Numbered from the stretch's first letter, positions 46,242 through 56,761 are shown. The stretch is DNA of 64,000 nucleotides from Candidatus Poribacteria bacterium (GCA_022819945.1 JAJEGI010000013.1:1-64000); one strand, 5' to 3'. The notes: a model not told the origin generated them from the letters alone. Translations and numbers: made by a program.

Positions 46242-46766
46242 GGTCGCAATGGCAAGATACATCTTACCACCCCGAAGACCTCCTCGCTCGCAGCATGTCA
46301 GGAAAGCAATCAATTAACACTTGAGTGTCTCGTTACAACGGATACCCTTGACCAGAGCGGTCCCGCACGGATGATCTCGTTCTCAAACGACATTACCCAT
46401 CGCAACTTCACCTTAGGACAGGATGGCAATCGTTTTACTGTGAGAATCCGTACGCCGCAAACCGGGGGGAATGCTACCGATGGCGAGTTCTCTTTCGGTA
46501 AAATTGAGGCGAGGAAGCCGACGCACGTTATCGTCAGTTATTTTGAAGGGAACGTTTACTGTTACATAGATGGCGAGTTGGCTCACGTTAGCAACGGAAT
46601 CCAAGGCGATTTCAGCAATTGGGAGCTTTATCCCTTACTTTTCGGTGACGAAGCGAGTGGTGGCAGGAATTGGGAAGGCAAACTCAGCTATATAGCAATC
46701 TACAGCCGTTTCGTCGGTGTGGAAGAGGCAACGCATAAATTTACAGTGGTCCCTAAAAACAAATAG
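46242..46766 (+). pseudogene. LamG-like domain fragment without a start
   Basis: Directly after the TAA of the coiled-coil gene the same frame stays open for 174 codons and has no ATG, GTG or TTG before ATG 46371. The residues upstream of that ATG (NQLTLECLVTTDTLDQSG, PARMISFSND) belong to the beginning of a LamG/concanavalin-like jelly roll. HRNFTLGQDGNRFTVRIRT and NVYCYIDGELAHVSNG follow. Translation from 46371 would lack the first strands. Probably the tail of a gene cut by a stop mutation or an N-terminally truncated remnant. Confidence 0.6.
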
Positions 46767-47192
46767 ACACTTTTCCTTCCCGGTAGAATTTTGCAGCGGT
46801 ATTTCTGCGTATTTCCCCGAGTATCCTCGCCCTTTCGTTAGCGTGTAGATAATTACGGGATTTACTAAATTGTCCAAAATTTGGTAAAAATTTCGTATTA
46901 TTTTATAGTTACATATAGACGATATTACAATTTAATTTGACAAATAACAAAAAACATCCTATCATAACTGATGGCTTATCAACTGCGGTTGTCCGTTCTG
47001 CCGTTTGTGCCTTAAACACACTGACAATAATAGCATTAACGACCGCAGACGGTTTCACTGCAATACGGAATCAGTATCTATTTTGGTATATCCAAGCGAG
47101 GATTTCTCCACAATGCGAAAGACGCTAATCCGATAGTAATTTACACACGCCCGGTACATTTGTAATCAACGTTTGAAATGGAGTTTCACAAT
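46767..47192. other. Intergenic region, leader of the giant gene
   Basis: 426 bases, A+T-rich. It holds the promoter at 46937 and a TTTCTGCGTATTTCCCC fragment of the GTTTTTGCTTGGGTG repeat near 46801. The open frame 46937-47128 has no recognisable product. Confidence 0.55.
46937..46965 (+). promoter_or_regulatory. Sigma-70-type promoter of the giant secreted gene
   Basis: TTGACA, 17-bp spacer, TATCAT, leaving a leader of about 220 nt before ATG 47193. Confidence 0.55.
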
Positions 47193-50100
47193 ATGAATAG
47201 AAAAGGAATTATGTTTATTTTAGTGGTTGTCTTGTTTGTCTTTGTTGCACAAGGCATTGCTGATGCAGGCCAAAACAAAATCTATTGGACGGACTCTCAT
47301 TTTGATAAAATACAGTGTGCGAATCTGGATGGATCCGGCGGCGTGCAAGACATTCTCACAAAAGACGATGGATTGGGTGATCCAACCGGTGCATCCTCCC
47401 ATGGTCCAATTGGTATAGCATTAGATGTTGCAGGTGGGAAGATATATTGGACACACAATGAGACAGACAAAATCCAGCGTGCGAATCTGGATGGCAATAA
47501 TGTAGAAGACCTTGTTACAGGACTCTATGTCCCGGGGGGTATAGCGTTAGATGTTGTTGGCGACAAGATGTACTGGGTAAACCACTTTCAAAAGAAAATC
47601 CAGTGTACAAATCTGGATGGATCCGACGACGTGCAGGACCTCGTTAAACTCAGCACCGCATTCACTAATCTAATGGATATAGCATTAGATGTTGCTGGTG
47701 GAAAGATGTATTGGACAGATTATGGCAACGATAAAATACAGTGTGCGAATCTGGATGGATCCGGCGGCGTGCAAGACATTCTCACAAAAGACGATGGATT
47801 GTATAATCCGCGCGGTATAGCGTTAGACGTTGCACGTGGAAAGATATATTGGACAGAAGTAGAGCGGGGTAAACTCCGGTGTGCCAACCTAAATGGTTCT
47901 AAGAAGGTACAAGACCTCGTCACAAGGGGTAATGGATTTGGTACTCCAATTGATGTAGCGTTAGATGTTGCACGTGGAAAGATATATTGGGCAGAGGAAA
48001 ACGCTCAAGCTCCGGGTAAAATTCGGCGTGCGAAACTGAATGGTTCTAATATTGAAGATGTTGAAGACCTTGCCATCCTCCCGAGATTAAGCGCCCCGGC
48101 AAACATTGCGTTAGGTTTTGGAATTCCCGACAATTCCGATCCAGATCCATCGGTTCTATCCCCTGATCTTGTTGTTGAATCACCTTCAGCGAGCAAAACC
48201 ACCCTATCCCCCGGCGAAAGTTTTACATTATCTGTTAGGATCGTAAACCGAGGCACAGCCGATTCCCCTTCAACAACGCTAAGATATTATCGGTCTGTCA
48301 ATAAAGCCACCGCGACAAGACAGACACAGTTCTATAGTGCCGTGGTAGGCCCGAAGCGTCCGATATCTGGCAATGTTTTTTCCGGAACCCCGCTCAATCT
48401 GGAGGCACCGGATACCCCAGGCACCTACTATTACAGTATTTGCATAGACCCTGTTGAGAATGAGAGCAATACTGATAATAATTGCATCACGCCTATCAGA
48501 ATCACCGTGAAACAGCCAGTCGTGCAGAAACCGGACTTGGTGGTTGAATCGCCGCGTGTGAGCAAAGGCACCTTATCGCCGGGTGAACGTTTTACGCTCT
48601 CTGCAAAAGTCAAAAATAGGGGCTCCGGGCAAGCCAATAGCACGACACTCCGATATTATCGTTCCAGCAATAGGGATATTTCAACAGGCGATACACGCGT
48701 CGGAACACCAGACAGCGTCAGTGCCCTCGGTCCCAACCGTACCAGTGATGAAAGTGTTGATCTCAACGCGCCTACTGCCCCCGGCACCTATTATTATGGT
48801 GCCTGTGTGGATAAAGTCGCTAATGAGAGCAATACCACTAATAACTGCTCTACGGCTGTAGAAATCACCGTGAAACAGGGACCGGACTTGGTGGTTAAAT
48901 CGCCTCGGGTGAGCAAGAGCATCTTATTGCCCGGTGAACGTTTCACACTATCTGTCACCGTCGCGAATAAGGGCACGGCGGAATCCCCCGCGACAACGCT
49001 GAGGTATTACCGCCAATTCTACACACTAGGCTCTACAATCGACACACAAGTCGACACAGACACCGTGAACGGCCTCGGACTTCCAACGGGGGGCAGAAGC
49101 ACTTCCGACAAGAGTATTATGTTCACCGCACCGACAACCCCCGGCACTTACTATTACCGTGCGTGTGTAGAAAGCGTGGTGAATGAGAGTGATGAGGGTA
49201 ACAACTGCTCTACGGATGTACAAATCACCGTGCGGCTGTCAGCCGTTGTGTCTCCCTTGCAGCTGTCTATCTACTGGACAGAGTTCAGTTCACAGCAAAT
49301 CCGGCGTGTGAGCCTAGATAGCACGAATGTTGAAGACATCATCACAACAGGATTGAGTCGTCCAACGGACATTGCCTTGGATGTATCGGGTGGTAAAATA
49401 TATTGGACAAGCTATGGGGAGATAATCCGGCGTGCGAACCTGGATGGCACGAATGTTGAAGACATCGTCACAGATGTGAAAAAAGGGGGGGCAGTATTTG
49501 GACTATATGGCATTGCGTTAGATGTGTCAGATAGTAAAATGTATTGGATAAACGGTTGGACGGGTCAAATCCGGCGTGCGAACCTGGATGGCACGAATGT
49601 TGAAGACTTTGCCACAGGATTGGGTAAGCCAAAGGACATTGCGTTGGATGTATCGGGCAGAAAGATTTACTGGAGCAATCCTGACAGCCGTAAAATCCGG
49701 CGTGCGAACCTGGATGGCACGAATGTTGAAGACATCGTCACAGGATTGCATAGTCCAGGAGACATTGCGTTGGATGTATCGGGCAGAAAGATTTATTGGA
49801 GCAATCCTGACAGCCGTAAAATCCGGCGTGCGAACCTGGATGGCACGAATGTTGAAGATATCATCACAGGATTGTGGACGCTAAGAGACATTGCGTTGGA
49901 TGTGTCTGGTAGCAAGATATATTGGATAATCTCTATAGACAAGAAAATCCAGCGTGCGAACCTGGATGGCACGAATGTTGAAGACATCGTCACAGGATTG
50001 CATGGTCCACAGGGCATTGCGTTGGGCATTCCATCAGGCACGCCACCGTCAAACCGAAAGCCTGACCTTGTAGTTGAACCGCCTTCGGTGAGCAAGTCCA

Positions 50101-53100
50101 CCTTATCGCCCGGTGAAAGTTTCAGGTTGTCTGTGACCGTCGCAAATAGAGGCACGGCGGAGTCGGGTTCCACAACGCTCCGATATTACCGCTCTTCAGA
50201 CCCTAAGATCTCTACAAGCGACACACAAGTCGATACAGATACCGTGAATGGACTTGGGCTGCCAACAGGCGGTAGGAGCACCTCAGACGAAAGCGTCACG
50301 CTCACCGCACCGACAACCCCTGGTATATATTACTATGGTGCGTGTGTAGACCGCGTGGGCAATGAAGGCACAACGAATAATAACTGCTCCACGGCAGTCA
50401 AAATCACTGTGGAACCACCAGCCGATGACCACGGCGATACGCTGGCGGATGCAACCCTGATCTCTGTTGGCATCGTCCGACCGGGCGTAGTAGACCGCAG
50501 CCGGCTTGTGCAAGGCGTGATAGGCACTCCTAATGACATAGACTACTTCCGCGTGGAAGTTACCGGTGCCGGTAAGTTGACAGTCTATACAACAGGCAGC
50601 CTTGATACGGTGGGTAAACTCCAAAACAGGGCTGGGAACAGAGTAGCGAACGATGACAATGCTGGCACCGGTCGTAATTTCAGAATACAACGCGTCGTGA
50701 ATTCAAACACGTATTACGTCAAAGTCCAAGGGCGTGGTGGCAACACTGGCTCCTATACTTTACATGTGGAAATTGCCCTGGACGATCCCAACAGCACCGC
50801 TGACTTAATTGCGCAAGGCACCTGGGTCAGTAATAAAACCTTAGCTCCTGGTGCGAGTTTTAAATTGGGTGTCGCTGTCATGAACGTGGGAGATGCCCTA
50901 TCCCCTGCGACAACGCTAAAGTATTACCGCTCATCTAATGACAAAATCTCAACAAGCGATGTGGAAGTCGGCACAGATGCCGTGAAGCGGATCTCCGCTG
51001 ATGGCAAATCAGAAGAACAGATCACACTCACTGCCCCGGATACACTTGGTACCTATTTTTACGGGGCGTGTGTGGAAAGTGTCAAGAATGAAGGCACCAC
51101 TAATAATAACTGCTCACCGGCTGTGAAGGTTACTGTGGAACCACCCGATGACTACGGCGATACGCGGGCAGAGGCGACACGCCTCCCTTTGAATAGCTCT
51201 CTCAATGGCGTGATAGAAACCGGGGCGGACATAGATTACTTCCGTGTAGAAGTCAGCGAACCCGGAAACTTGGCAGTTTGGACAACGGGGTCCCTTAATA
51301 CGATTGGGCGACTCCAAGAGAATTCCGGCACCGTTTTGGCAAGCGATGACGATAGCGGAAGCGGCAAAAATTTCAGTATGGAACTTGCCAACCCTGTGAC
51401 GGCAGGAACGTATTACATCAAGGTAGAAAGTTATCTCAGCAATACTGGAGACTATACTATTCACGCAAGTTTCGTGCAGCAACCGGACTTAGCCATTGAA
51501 TCGGCTTGGGCAGAACCCTCTACCGTAGCACCTGGGGATAAGTTTAAACTCTATTCTATCCTCAAAAATCAGGGAACTGCGCAATCGGCCGCAACAATTC
51601 TCCGGTATTATCGCTCCGACGATGACACCATTGATGAGACCAGTGCGACAAGCGATACACAGATCGGAACTGGCAAACGAGACCCACTGTCTGCTGATGG
51701 CACAATCAGGGGACGTTTCACTGTCACCGCGCCGAACACGCCCGGTACCTACTATTACGGTGTCTGTGTGGATCACGTTGAGAATGAAAGCGATACCGGT
51801 AATAACTGCTCCGAGGTTGTTAGTATCACTGTATCACTTCAGACAAACGCTGTTGTCCGTGTTACGCCTGATTCTTTGACGCAGGGTGCTGGTGAACCTG
51901 TCACCTTTAAGATTGATATTACCGATGCCAAGGACGTGATTGGCTATGATTTCACGCTTGCGTTTGATCCTTCGGTCCTAGAGTATCTCTCATCGCGCAA
52001 TGGTAATTACTTTGCAGGTGTTGAGGGAAAGCATATTGCTATTCCTGAGGCGAAATTGACAACAAACAGTGTAACCCTCGGAGCACTGAATATACAAGAT
52101 TACGAAAGTAGCGGTGCTGGTACACTTGCATACGTAACGTTTAAGGTGCGCCAACAAGGCACGTCTACGCTGGCGTTATCCGAGGTGAAATTGACGAGAA
52201 AGGGCGGTGCCGTCGTGTACCCTCGCGTTGAACAGGGTCAAATAATCGGAACCGTTTTGCCACCACAGCAAAATATCGTGAAGTTGATATATTTTCTGCC
52301 AAGCGATCGCGTTGCTCAGGAGAAAATAGATGAAAAGATAGATACTTTAATCCGAGGGGCACAACAGTTTTTCGCAGAACAGATGGAACAGAAAAACGTC
52401 CATGTCAAAAAAACTTTCACGTTCGAAACGGATGCAGCGGGAAAGGCTGTGGTGCATCTGCTTAAAGGGACGCTTACAGACGATGAATATTATCAAGGCA
52501 GTTATCACAAAATTTCAGATGAAGTTGCAGCTAAGTTTGACACGTCAAAGAATCTCTTCCTTATTGCTGCCGATCTAAAAGGTGAAAGACTCGGTAATCC
52601 TGAAGGAGCGGTATGCGGTTTAGGTGGTAGATATAGCACTTACGATGCCGATCGATGGATAACATCAATTGATAGAGTCGGTGGTGTGGCACTCATTCCC
52701 GCGTCTGGCGATTGTTTTGAAAACCCTAACGTAACTTATCACGAGCTTGGGCACGCCTTCGGATTGGACCACGATTTTCGCAGCTACACCTACATCATGT
52801 CTTACGGAAACCGACCCCATCAACTGTCTAACTGTGCTACAGAATGGCTGGATGCAAGTCGCTTCTTTAACAGCAATCAATCCTTAGTTGACAAAGAGGT
52901 CTCAACGATAGAGAGGCTTCCTCAGCTCGCAGATCGACCCGAGGTTATTAAATTTAAAATAACAGATGCCGATGGCCTCCATCAGGTCCAATTGACTGCA
53001 GCACCAATTGATGGGGAGCCGCCACCGGGGTACCACCCAAGTGCCGAGGAAAATTGGCGTAAGGAAAAGTGGCGTAAGTTTAACCTCATCAACAAGCAAT

Positions 53101-54215
53101 TTTTACACACTTGTAAACGATTGAACGGTGAAAGCGAAACGGTTGAATTTGACCTCTCCAAACTACGCCTATACCAAAATACCGATGAAATATGGATCCA
53201 AGTGATTGATAAATATGGTAACATCGTTGGGCGGGCTTTTGAACCTCGCCTGAATAACCACGGCGATACGGCAGCTGATGCAACCCCACTTTCTCTGCCT
53301 GGTTCAATCGTTGGAGAGATAACCACCGGTGATGGGATAGATTACTTCCGCGTGGTAGTTGATGTGCCAGGGACGTTGATCGTTTATACAACCGGCAGCT
53401 TGGATACAGAAGGTGAACTCCAAGATAGTTCAAATGCTACCTTGGTATACGATGACGATAGCGGAAACAACTACAATTTCAGAATAAAACACACCGTGAA
53501 TGCTGGGACGTATTATATCAAGGTGGGCAGCTACGATGTGAATACTGGAGTCTATACCGTTCACGTAAGTTTTTCGCCGGACGATGTCCCTGCAGATGTG
53601 AATGGAGATGGTGTGGTGGACGAATCGGATTTAGTGATAGTTACTGCTAACCTCGGCACAGCTAACGCAACCCACGCACAAGGAGATGTCAACGGAGACG
53701 GTGAAGTGAATCTGTCGGATGTCATAGCCGTTTTAGAGGTACTTGAAGGCGCAGCTGCGCCCACCGCAAACTCGCGAGAGAGGTCAACATTCACGATTGA
53801 AACGCTTCAGGAATGGATCGACCGCGCCAAGCAGCTCAACATTCGTGATGCCGATTTTCAAAAAGGGATTGCTGTTCTTGAGGAACTTCTCAAAACGCTC
53901 ATTGAGACGGAAAAGGTTCCGGCACAGACTGCACTCCTTGCGAACTATCCGAACCCGTTTAACCCTGAAACTTGGATACCGTATCAGTTGGCAAAACCTG
54001 CGGATGTGACATTGACGATCTATGACATCAAGGGACACGTGGTGCGTGCTTTAGATTTGGGACATCAACGGGCAGGGATTTATCGAAGTCGGAGCCGTGC
54101 GGCGTATTGGGATGGTCGCAATACACAGGGTGAACCTGTCGCCAGTGGTGTCTATTTCTACAGGCTGAAAACGCGGGATTTCTCGGCGACACGAAAGATG
54201 TTGATACGAAAATAA
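47193..54215 (+). CDS. Giant secreted protein: YWTD propellers, CARDB, PPC, cohesin, metallopeptidase, dockerin
   Basis: 2340 aa. ATG 47193 has GGAG 9 nt upstream. After a signal peptide: YWTD-type propeller 1 (about 22-310), three CARDB-like modules (about 323-680), propeller 2 (about 686-946), CARDB 4, PPC 1 (about 1077-1190), CARDB 5, PPC 2, CARDB 6, cohesin (about 1551-1690, DVIGYDFTLAFDPSVLEYL), a zincin peptidase with HELGHAFGLDHD (1850-1861), PPC 3, a dockerin pair (ADVNGDGVVDESDL and DVNGDGEVNLSDV) and a C-terminal sorting-type domain (ANYPNPFNPETWIPYQL). Cohesin and dockerin in one chain allow self-assembly. Probably exported to the surface; the peptidase is likely active. Confidence 0.85.
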   Translation: MNRKGIMFILVVVLFVFVAQGIADAGQNKIYWTDSHFDKIQCANLDGSGGVQDILTKDDGLGDPTGASSHGPIGIALDVAGGKIYWTHNETDKIQRANLDGNNVEDLVTGLYVPGGIALDVVGDKMYWVNHFQKKIQCTNLDGSDDVQDLVKLSTAFTNLMDIALDVAGGKMYWTDYGNDKIQCANLDGSGGVQDILTKDDGLYNPRGIALDVARGKIYWTEVERGKLRCANLNGSKKVQDLVTRGNGFGTPIDVALDVARGKIYWAEENAQAPGKIRRAKLNGSNIEDVEDLAILPRLSAPANIALGFGIPDNSDPDPSVLSPDLVVESPSASKTTLSPGESFTLSVRIVNRGTADSPSTTLRYYRSVNKATATRQTQFYSAVVGPKRPISGNVFSGTPLNLEAPDTPGTYYYSICIDPVENESNTDNNCITPIRITVKQPVVQKPDLVVESPRVSKGTLSPGERFTLSAKVKNRGSGQANSTTLRYYRSSNRDISTGDTRVGTPDSVSALGPNRTSDESVDLNAPTAPGTYYYGACVDKVANESNTTNNCSTAVEITVKQGPDLVVKSPRVSKSILLPGERFTLSVTVANKGTAESPATTLRYYRQFYTLGSTIDTQVDTDTVNGLGLPTGGRSTSDKSIMFTAPTTPGTYYYRACVESVVNESDEGNNCSTDVQITVRLSAVVSPLQLSIYWTEFSSQQIRRVSLDSTNVEDIITTGLSRPTDIALDVSGGKIYWTSYGEIIRRANLDGTNVEDIVTDVKKGGAVFGLYGIALDVSDSKMYWINGWTGQIRRANLDGTNVEDFATGLGKPKDIALDVSGRKIYWSNPDSRKIRRANLDGTNVEDIVTGLHSPGDIALDVSGRKIYWSNPDSRKIRRANLDGTNVEDIITGLWTLRDIALDVSGSKIYWIISIDKKIQRANLDGTNVEDIVTGLHGPQGIALGIPSGTPPSNRKPDLVVEPPSVSKSTLSPGESFRLSVTVANRGTAESGSTTLRYYRSSDPKISTSDTQVDTDTVNGLGLPTGGRSTSDESVTLTAPTTPGIYYYGACVDRVGNEGTTNNNCSTAVKITVEPPADDHGDTLADATLISVGIVRPGVVDRSRLVQGVIGTPNDIDYFRVEVTGAGKLTVYTTGSLDTVGKLQNRAGNRVANDDNAGTGRNFRIQRVVNSNTYYVKVQGRGGNTGSYTLHVEIALDDPNSTADLIAQGTWVSNKTLAPGASFKLGVAVMNVGDALSPATTLKYYRSSNDKISTSDVEVGTDAVKRISADGKSEEQITLTAPDTLGTYFYGACVESVKNEGTTNNNCSPAVKVTVEPPDDYGDTRAEATRLPLNSSLNGVIETGADIDYFRVEVSEPGNLAVWTTGSLNTIGRLQENSGTVLASDDDSGSGKNFSMELANPVTAGTYYIKVESYLSNTGDYTIHASFVQQPDLAIESAWAEPSTVAPGDKFKLYSILKNQGTAQSAATILRYYRSDDDTIDETSATSDTQIGTGKRDPLSADGTIRGRFTVTAPNTPGTYYYGVCVDHVENESDTGNNCSEVVSITVSLQTNAVVRVTPDSLTQGAGEPVTFKIDITDAKDVIGYDFTLAFDPSVLEYLSSRNGNYFAGVEGKHIAIPEAKLTTNSVTLGALNIQDYESSGAGTLAYVTFKVRQQGTSTLALSEVKLTRKGGAVVYPRVEQGQIIGTVLPPQQNIVKLIYFLPSDRVAQEKIDEKIDTLIRGAQQFFAEQMEQKNVHVKKTFTFETDAAGKAVVHLLKGTLTDDEYYQGSYHKISDEVAAKFDTSKNLFLIAADLKGERLGNPEGAVCGLGGRYSTYDADRWITSIDRVGGVALIPASGDCFENPNVTYHELGHAFGLDHDFRSYTYIMSYGNRPHQLSNCATEWLDASRFFNSNQSLVDKEVSTIERLPQLADRPEVIKFKITDADGLHQVQLTAAPIDGEPPPGYHPSAEENWRKEKWRKFNLINKQFLHTCKRLNGESETVEFDLSKLRLYQNTDEIWIQVIDKYGNIVGRAFEPRLNNHGDTAADATPLSLPGSIVGEITTGDGIDYFRVVVDVPGTLIVYTTGSLDTEGELQDSSNATLVYDDDSGNNYNFRIKHTVNAGTYYIKVGSYDVNTGVYTVHVSFSPDDVPADVNGDGVVDESDLVIVTANLGTANATHAQGDVNGDGEVNLSDVIAVLEVLEGAAAPTANSRERSTFTIETLQEWIDRAKQLNIRDADFQKGIAVLEELLKTLIETEKVPAQTALLANYPNPFNPETWIPYQLAKPADVTLTIYDIKGHVVRALDLGHQRAGIYRSRSRAAYWDGRNTQGEPVASGVYFYRLKTRDFSATRKMLIRK

Positions 54216-54224
54216 TTATCTGAA

Positions 54225-55187
54225 TCAAGATGGTTCCGCCCGAATTATTGCGTTCTCGTCGGAATTCGGAAGGCAAGTTGAGCCGCGCGCAGAAATAGAT
54301 TCCACAATCTCCTTCGTGCCATCAACCGAATCTAAACGATAACCTCCCAAGGCAATCAGATCGGCATTGCCTTTAGGTGGATCGTCAAAGCAGCTTGGGT
54401 TAACAACAAAAAGCGGTAGATTTAGATCAAGTGCCACTTTTGCGGTGTAAAACGTTCCACTCATTTTTCCGTGAGCATCCCGCTCAGGTCCGGATTCAAT
54501 GACGACAACCGCTTTGGAGAGTCCACACACCAGCTGATTTCGCGCCAGCGCATACCACAAGTGCCGCTTGGCATCTGGATCGAATTGTGAAACCGCAAGC
54601 ACATCTCGATCCCAATTGAATTTCTGAAACGCGATTTTCTGACGCAGCTGCTTGATGCCGTCAGATAGAACGATTGTCGTTGTACCACCTGCTGCTAATG
54701 CCCCTAAATGCGCCTCTAAATCAACACCTTCGGCATAGCCAGAAACGATATTTATGCCGTTACCTACAAGTTCTCCAGCCAAATTTCTCGTAATGCGAAT
54801 TCCTATATCCGATACATCCCGCGCCCCAACGATCGTGACGCTATCGGATCTAAGACGTTTTTGCTGCCCTTTCGTAAACAGTACCGGCGAAATTTCGAGG
54901 AGATGTGGCGGAAAATTTGGGTGTCCGGGGTGAATAATATCAATTCCCTGCTCTTTGAGTTGATCGTAAGTGGTAGTTACCTTCTCTCTATCTTCTTCGC
55001 GGATTTTTCCCTTAAGGATTTTCGCTAATTCCGGGGATTGTGCTGCGAGATCGCTTTGGTTAAGTGACAACATTTCTGGGTTTAGATTTTCTGCCGCTAA
55101 TATTTTCGCAACGGAAGTCAGTGCCTTGGGACCTATGCCTCGCGTTTTAAAGAGTCGGAACCAGAAATAGTCTCTGTTAATTTTCAT
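54225..55187 (-). CDS. DprA/Smf-like DNA-processing protein
   Basis: 320 aa. ATG 55187 is preferred (55241 would add 18 residues without a ribosome site). The N-terminus has a helix-hairpin-helix type segment (LFKTRGIGPKALTSV). The Rossmann core matches DprA: TIVGARDVSDIGIRITRNLA, IVSGYAEGVDLEAHLGALAA and GGTTTIVLSDGI. DprA loads RecA on incoming single-stranded DNA during transformation. The usual VGSR and SGxAxGID residues vary slightly (VGAR, SGYAEGVD), so it may be a specialised relative. The C-terminus lacks a clear winged helix. Ends 9 bases from the giant gene, convergent. Confidence 0.8.
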   Translation of the reverse strand: MKINRDYFWFRLFKTRGIGPKALTSVAKILAAENLNPEMLSLNQSDLAAQSPELAKILKGKIREEDREKVTTTYDQLKEQGIDIIHPGHPNFPPHLLEISPVLFTKGQQKRLRSDSVTIVGARDVSDIGIRITRNLAGELVGNGINIVSGYAEGVDLEAHLGALAAGGTTTIVLSDGIKQLRQKIAFQKFNWDRDVLAVSQFDPDAKRHLWYALARNQLVCGLSKAVVVIESGPERDAHGKMSGTFYTAKVALDLNLPLFVVNPSCFDDPPKGNADLIALGGYRLDSVDGTKEIVESISARGSTCLPNSDENAIIRAEPS

Positions 55188-55397
55188 CTTTTCGTGCTTA
55201 TTGGTATTGATCACTCCGTCCGTGTGTGGCGTTGGTGCCATTGCTCACGCTCCTTTTGCAACTATGCCACACTATCGCGCATCTCCTCCCAGTCTGCCCA
55301 TATTCCAAAGCGAGGCAGGTTCGCAAAGTCTTCCGACACCGCTGTATCGTCGTTCTAAATCAGGGTTAGAAACCCCTCCCATAGGAAAAGGTGTTGT

Positions 55398-56174
55398 TTA
55401 GGTTCCGTTGCCTTGCAACAGTGCTGCGAGGTCTTTTGGCACTTTCACCTCATTTTTCGCCTCAAAGTCTTCAACATTTTTATAGTCCTTATGGAATAAA
55501 GCGACAATATCAGTCCCTTTGTGCTTAGCAGTCATTAGGTCTGCTTCGGCGCGCTCCCATTCTTTTAGGTGCAACCACACGACACCGCGCTTGTAATAGG
55601 CATTGGCATAATTGGGTTTCAGTTTTAGTGCCGCGGTATAGTCTCCGATGGCTTTGGTGTGCTTACTGATATAACTGTAGGCGGTGCCGCGTTTTACGTA
55701 GTCTTCGACTATTTTCGGATTGAGCCTCAAACTTGCCGTGTAAAACTTAATGGCGCGTTTAGCATCCTCGGTACTCTGAATTCGGTCATGACGAGGGCCC
55801 CCGTTCAACTCCTGGCACTGCATGATAAATCCCATCAATCCGTCAGGTCCGAGTTTATCAACAAGGACTTGATTCCCGATTTCATAAATCTCAATATCGG
55901 TCATCTCTCGGATTTCGCTTTGAGGGGCAGCGAACCTTTTGGCGCGTGCCCGTTCTTCTGCTTCTCTTGCCGGATGCCTCTCTTGAATCTGTTTTACGAT
56001 GGTGTCAATGTCGGGTTCATTCGCCAACAATTTATGTCGATCAACAGAGTAGTCACCTTTACCGGGTTTGCACTGCCGAATAAACCGAGGCACCTCAGAG
56101 GCACCGAGTTTATCGGTAAGGATTTTAACCCCCATTTCATAAAGTTCGCTGTCTGTCATTTCAAATGTGTTCAT
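55398..56174 (-). CDS. TPR-repeat protein with duplicated N-terminal motif
   Basis: 258 aa. ATG 56174 has AAGGAT 6-10 nt upstream and directly follows the remnant of a PIN gene. Two similar segments, MTDSELYEMGVKILTDKLG (about residue 6) and MTDIEIYEIGNQVLVDKLG (about residue 85), show an internal duplication. Residues about 135-225 hold tetratricopeptide repeats (AIKFYTASLRLNPKIVEDYV, AIGDYTAALKLKPNYANAY, KEWERAEADL). TPRs mediate protein contacts; the partner is unknown. Cytoplasmic. Confidence 0.8.
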   Translation of the reverse strand: MNTFEMTDSELYEMGVKILTDKLGASEVPRFIRQCKPGKGDYSVDRHKLLANEPDIDTIVKQIQERHPAREAEERARAKRFAAPQSEIREMTDIEIYEIGNQVLVDKLGPDGLMGFIMQCQELNGGPRHDRIQSTEDAKRAIKFYTASLRLNPKIVEDYVKRGTAYSYISKHTKAIGDYTAALKLKPNYANAYYKRGVVWLHLKEWERAEADLMTAKHKGTDIVALFHKDYKNVEDFEAKNEVKVPKDLAALLQGNGT

Positions 56175-56175
56175 T

Positions 56176-56637
56176 TTATAGATCCTTGTGCAACCATGCA
56201 TCAGGGTTTTCGACCTGGAGGCGAAACTCGGCGTTCTCACGTTTCGCAATTCTGAGTATTCCATCATCTGTCGTTAGGAAGATATCCACAGCCGCACTTT
56301 CAGCACAAGCAAGATGCAAAGCGTCGGAAGTTTTAAATCCTAAGGTTTCTAGCTGCTTCGCTCTTGATATTTCATCCGTTCCAGCAGTAACAGTTTGATG
56401 CGTATAAGTTAATAAACGATTGACTTCGGAACGTTGCTCCAGGTTCGGGGTTTGTGCTACTTCTCTTACTAAAACATCGCTGGAAATCCAGTGCCAGTGT
56501 CCTATCCGAACTTGAATGAGGATCCGGCGAATCGCTTGCGTTTCCCAAAGAATCCGGGTTTGCGTTTAATCATCAAAAAAGCGACTCAAACAGCAATTAT
56601 CAAAATAAATTCTCAAAGGTTTCAGGTCGGTTTGCAC
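56176..56637 (-). pseudogene. PIN-domain toxin with an internal stop
   Basis: On the minus strand the frame reads LRIYFDNCCLSRFFDD, a TAA at 56566-56568, then TQTRILWETQAIRRI, DVLVREVAQTPN, TSDALHLACAESAAVDIFL and TTDDGILRIAKREN. This is the order of a PIN nuclease: an N-terminal Asp, then a middle Glu, then the T-x-D pair. The stop sits where the family normally has Gln, so one CAA to TAA change would account for it. GTG 56637 or TTG near 56622 could be the old start. The following TPR gene starts one base later. Confidence 0.8.
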
Positions 56638-56761
56638 GCGTGTCTCAGGACTCCATAGGACTATAGCAAGGCAGGATCTTCTTTTGAATTATGATAATAC
56701 AACACTGTGAGGATGTCAAGATAAAACATCATGTCACCAGAGACATTCAATATTTCTGCAT

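Noticed and set aside
49576..49884. Alternative frame through the propeller repeats
   Set aside because: Regular only because the DNA is repetitive; the frame with YWTD-type blades is the real one.
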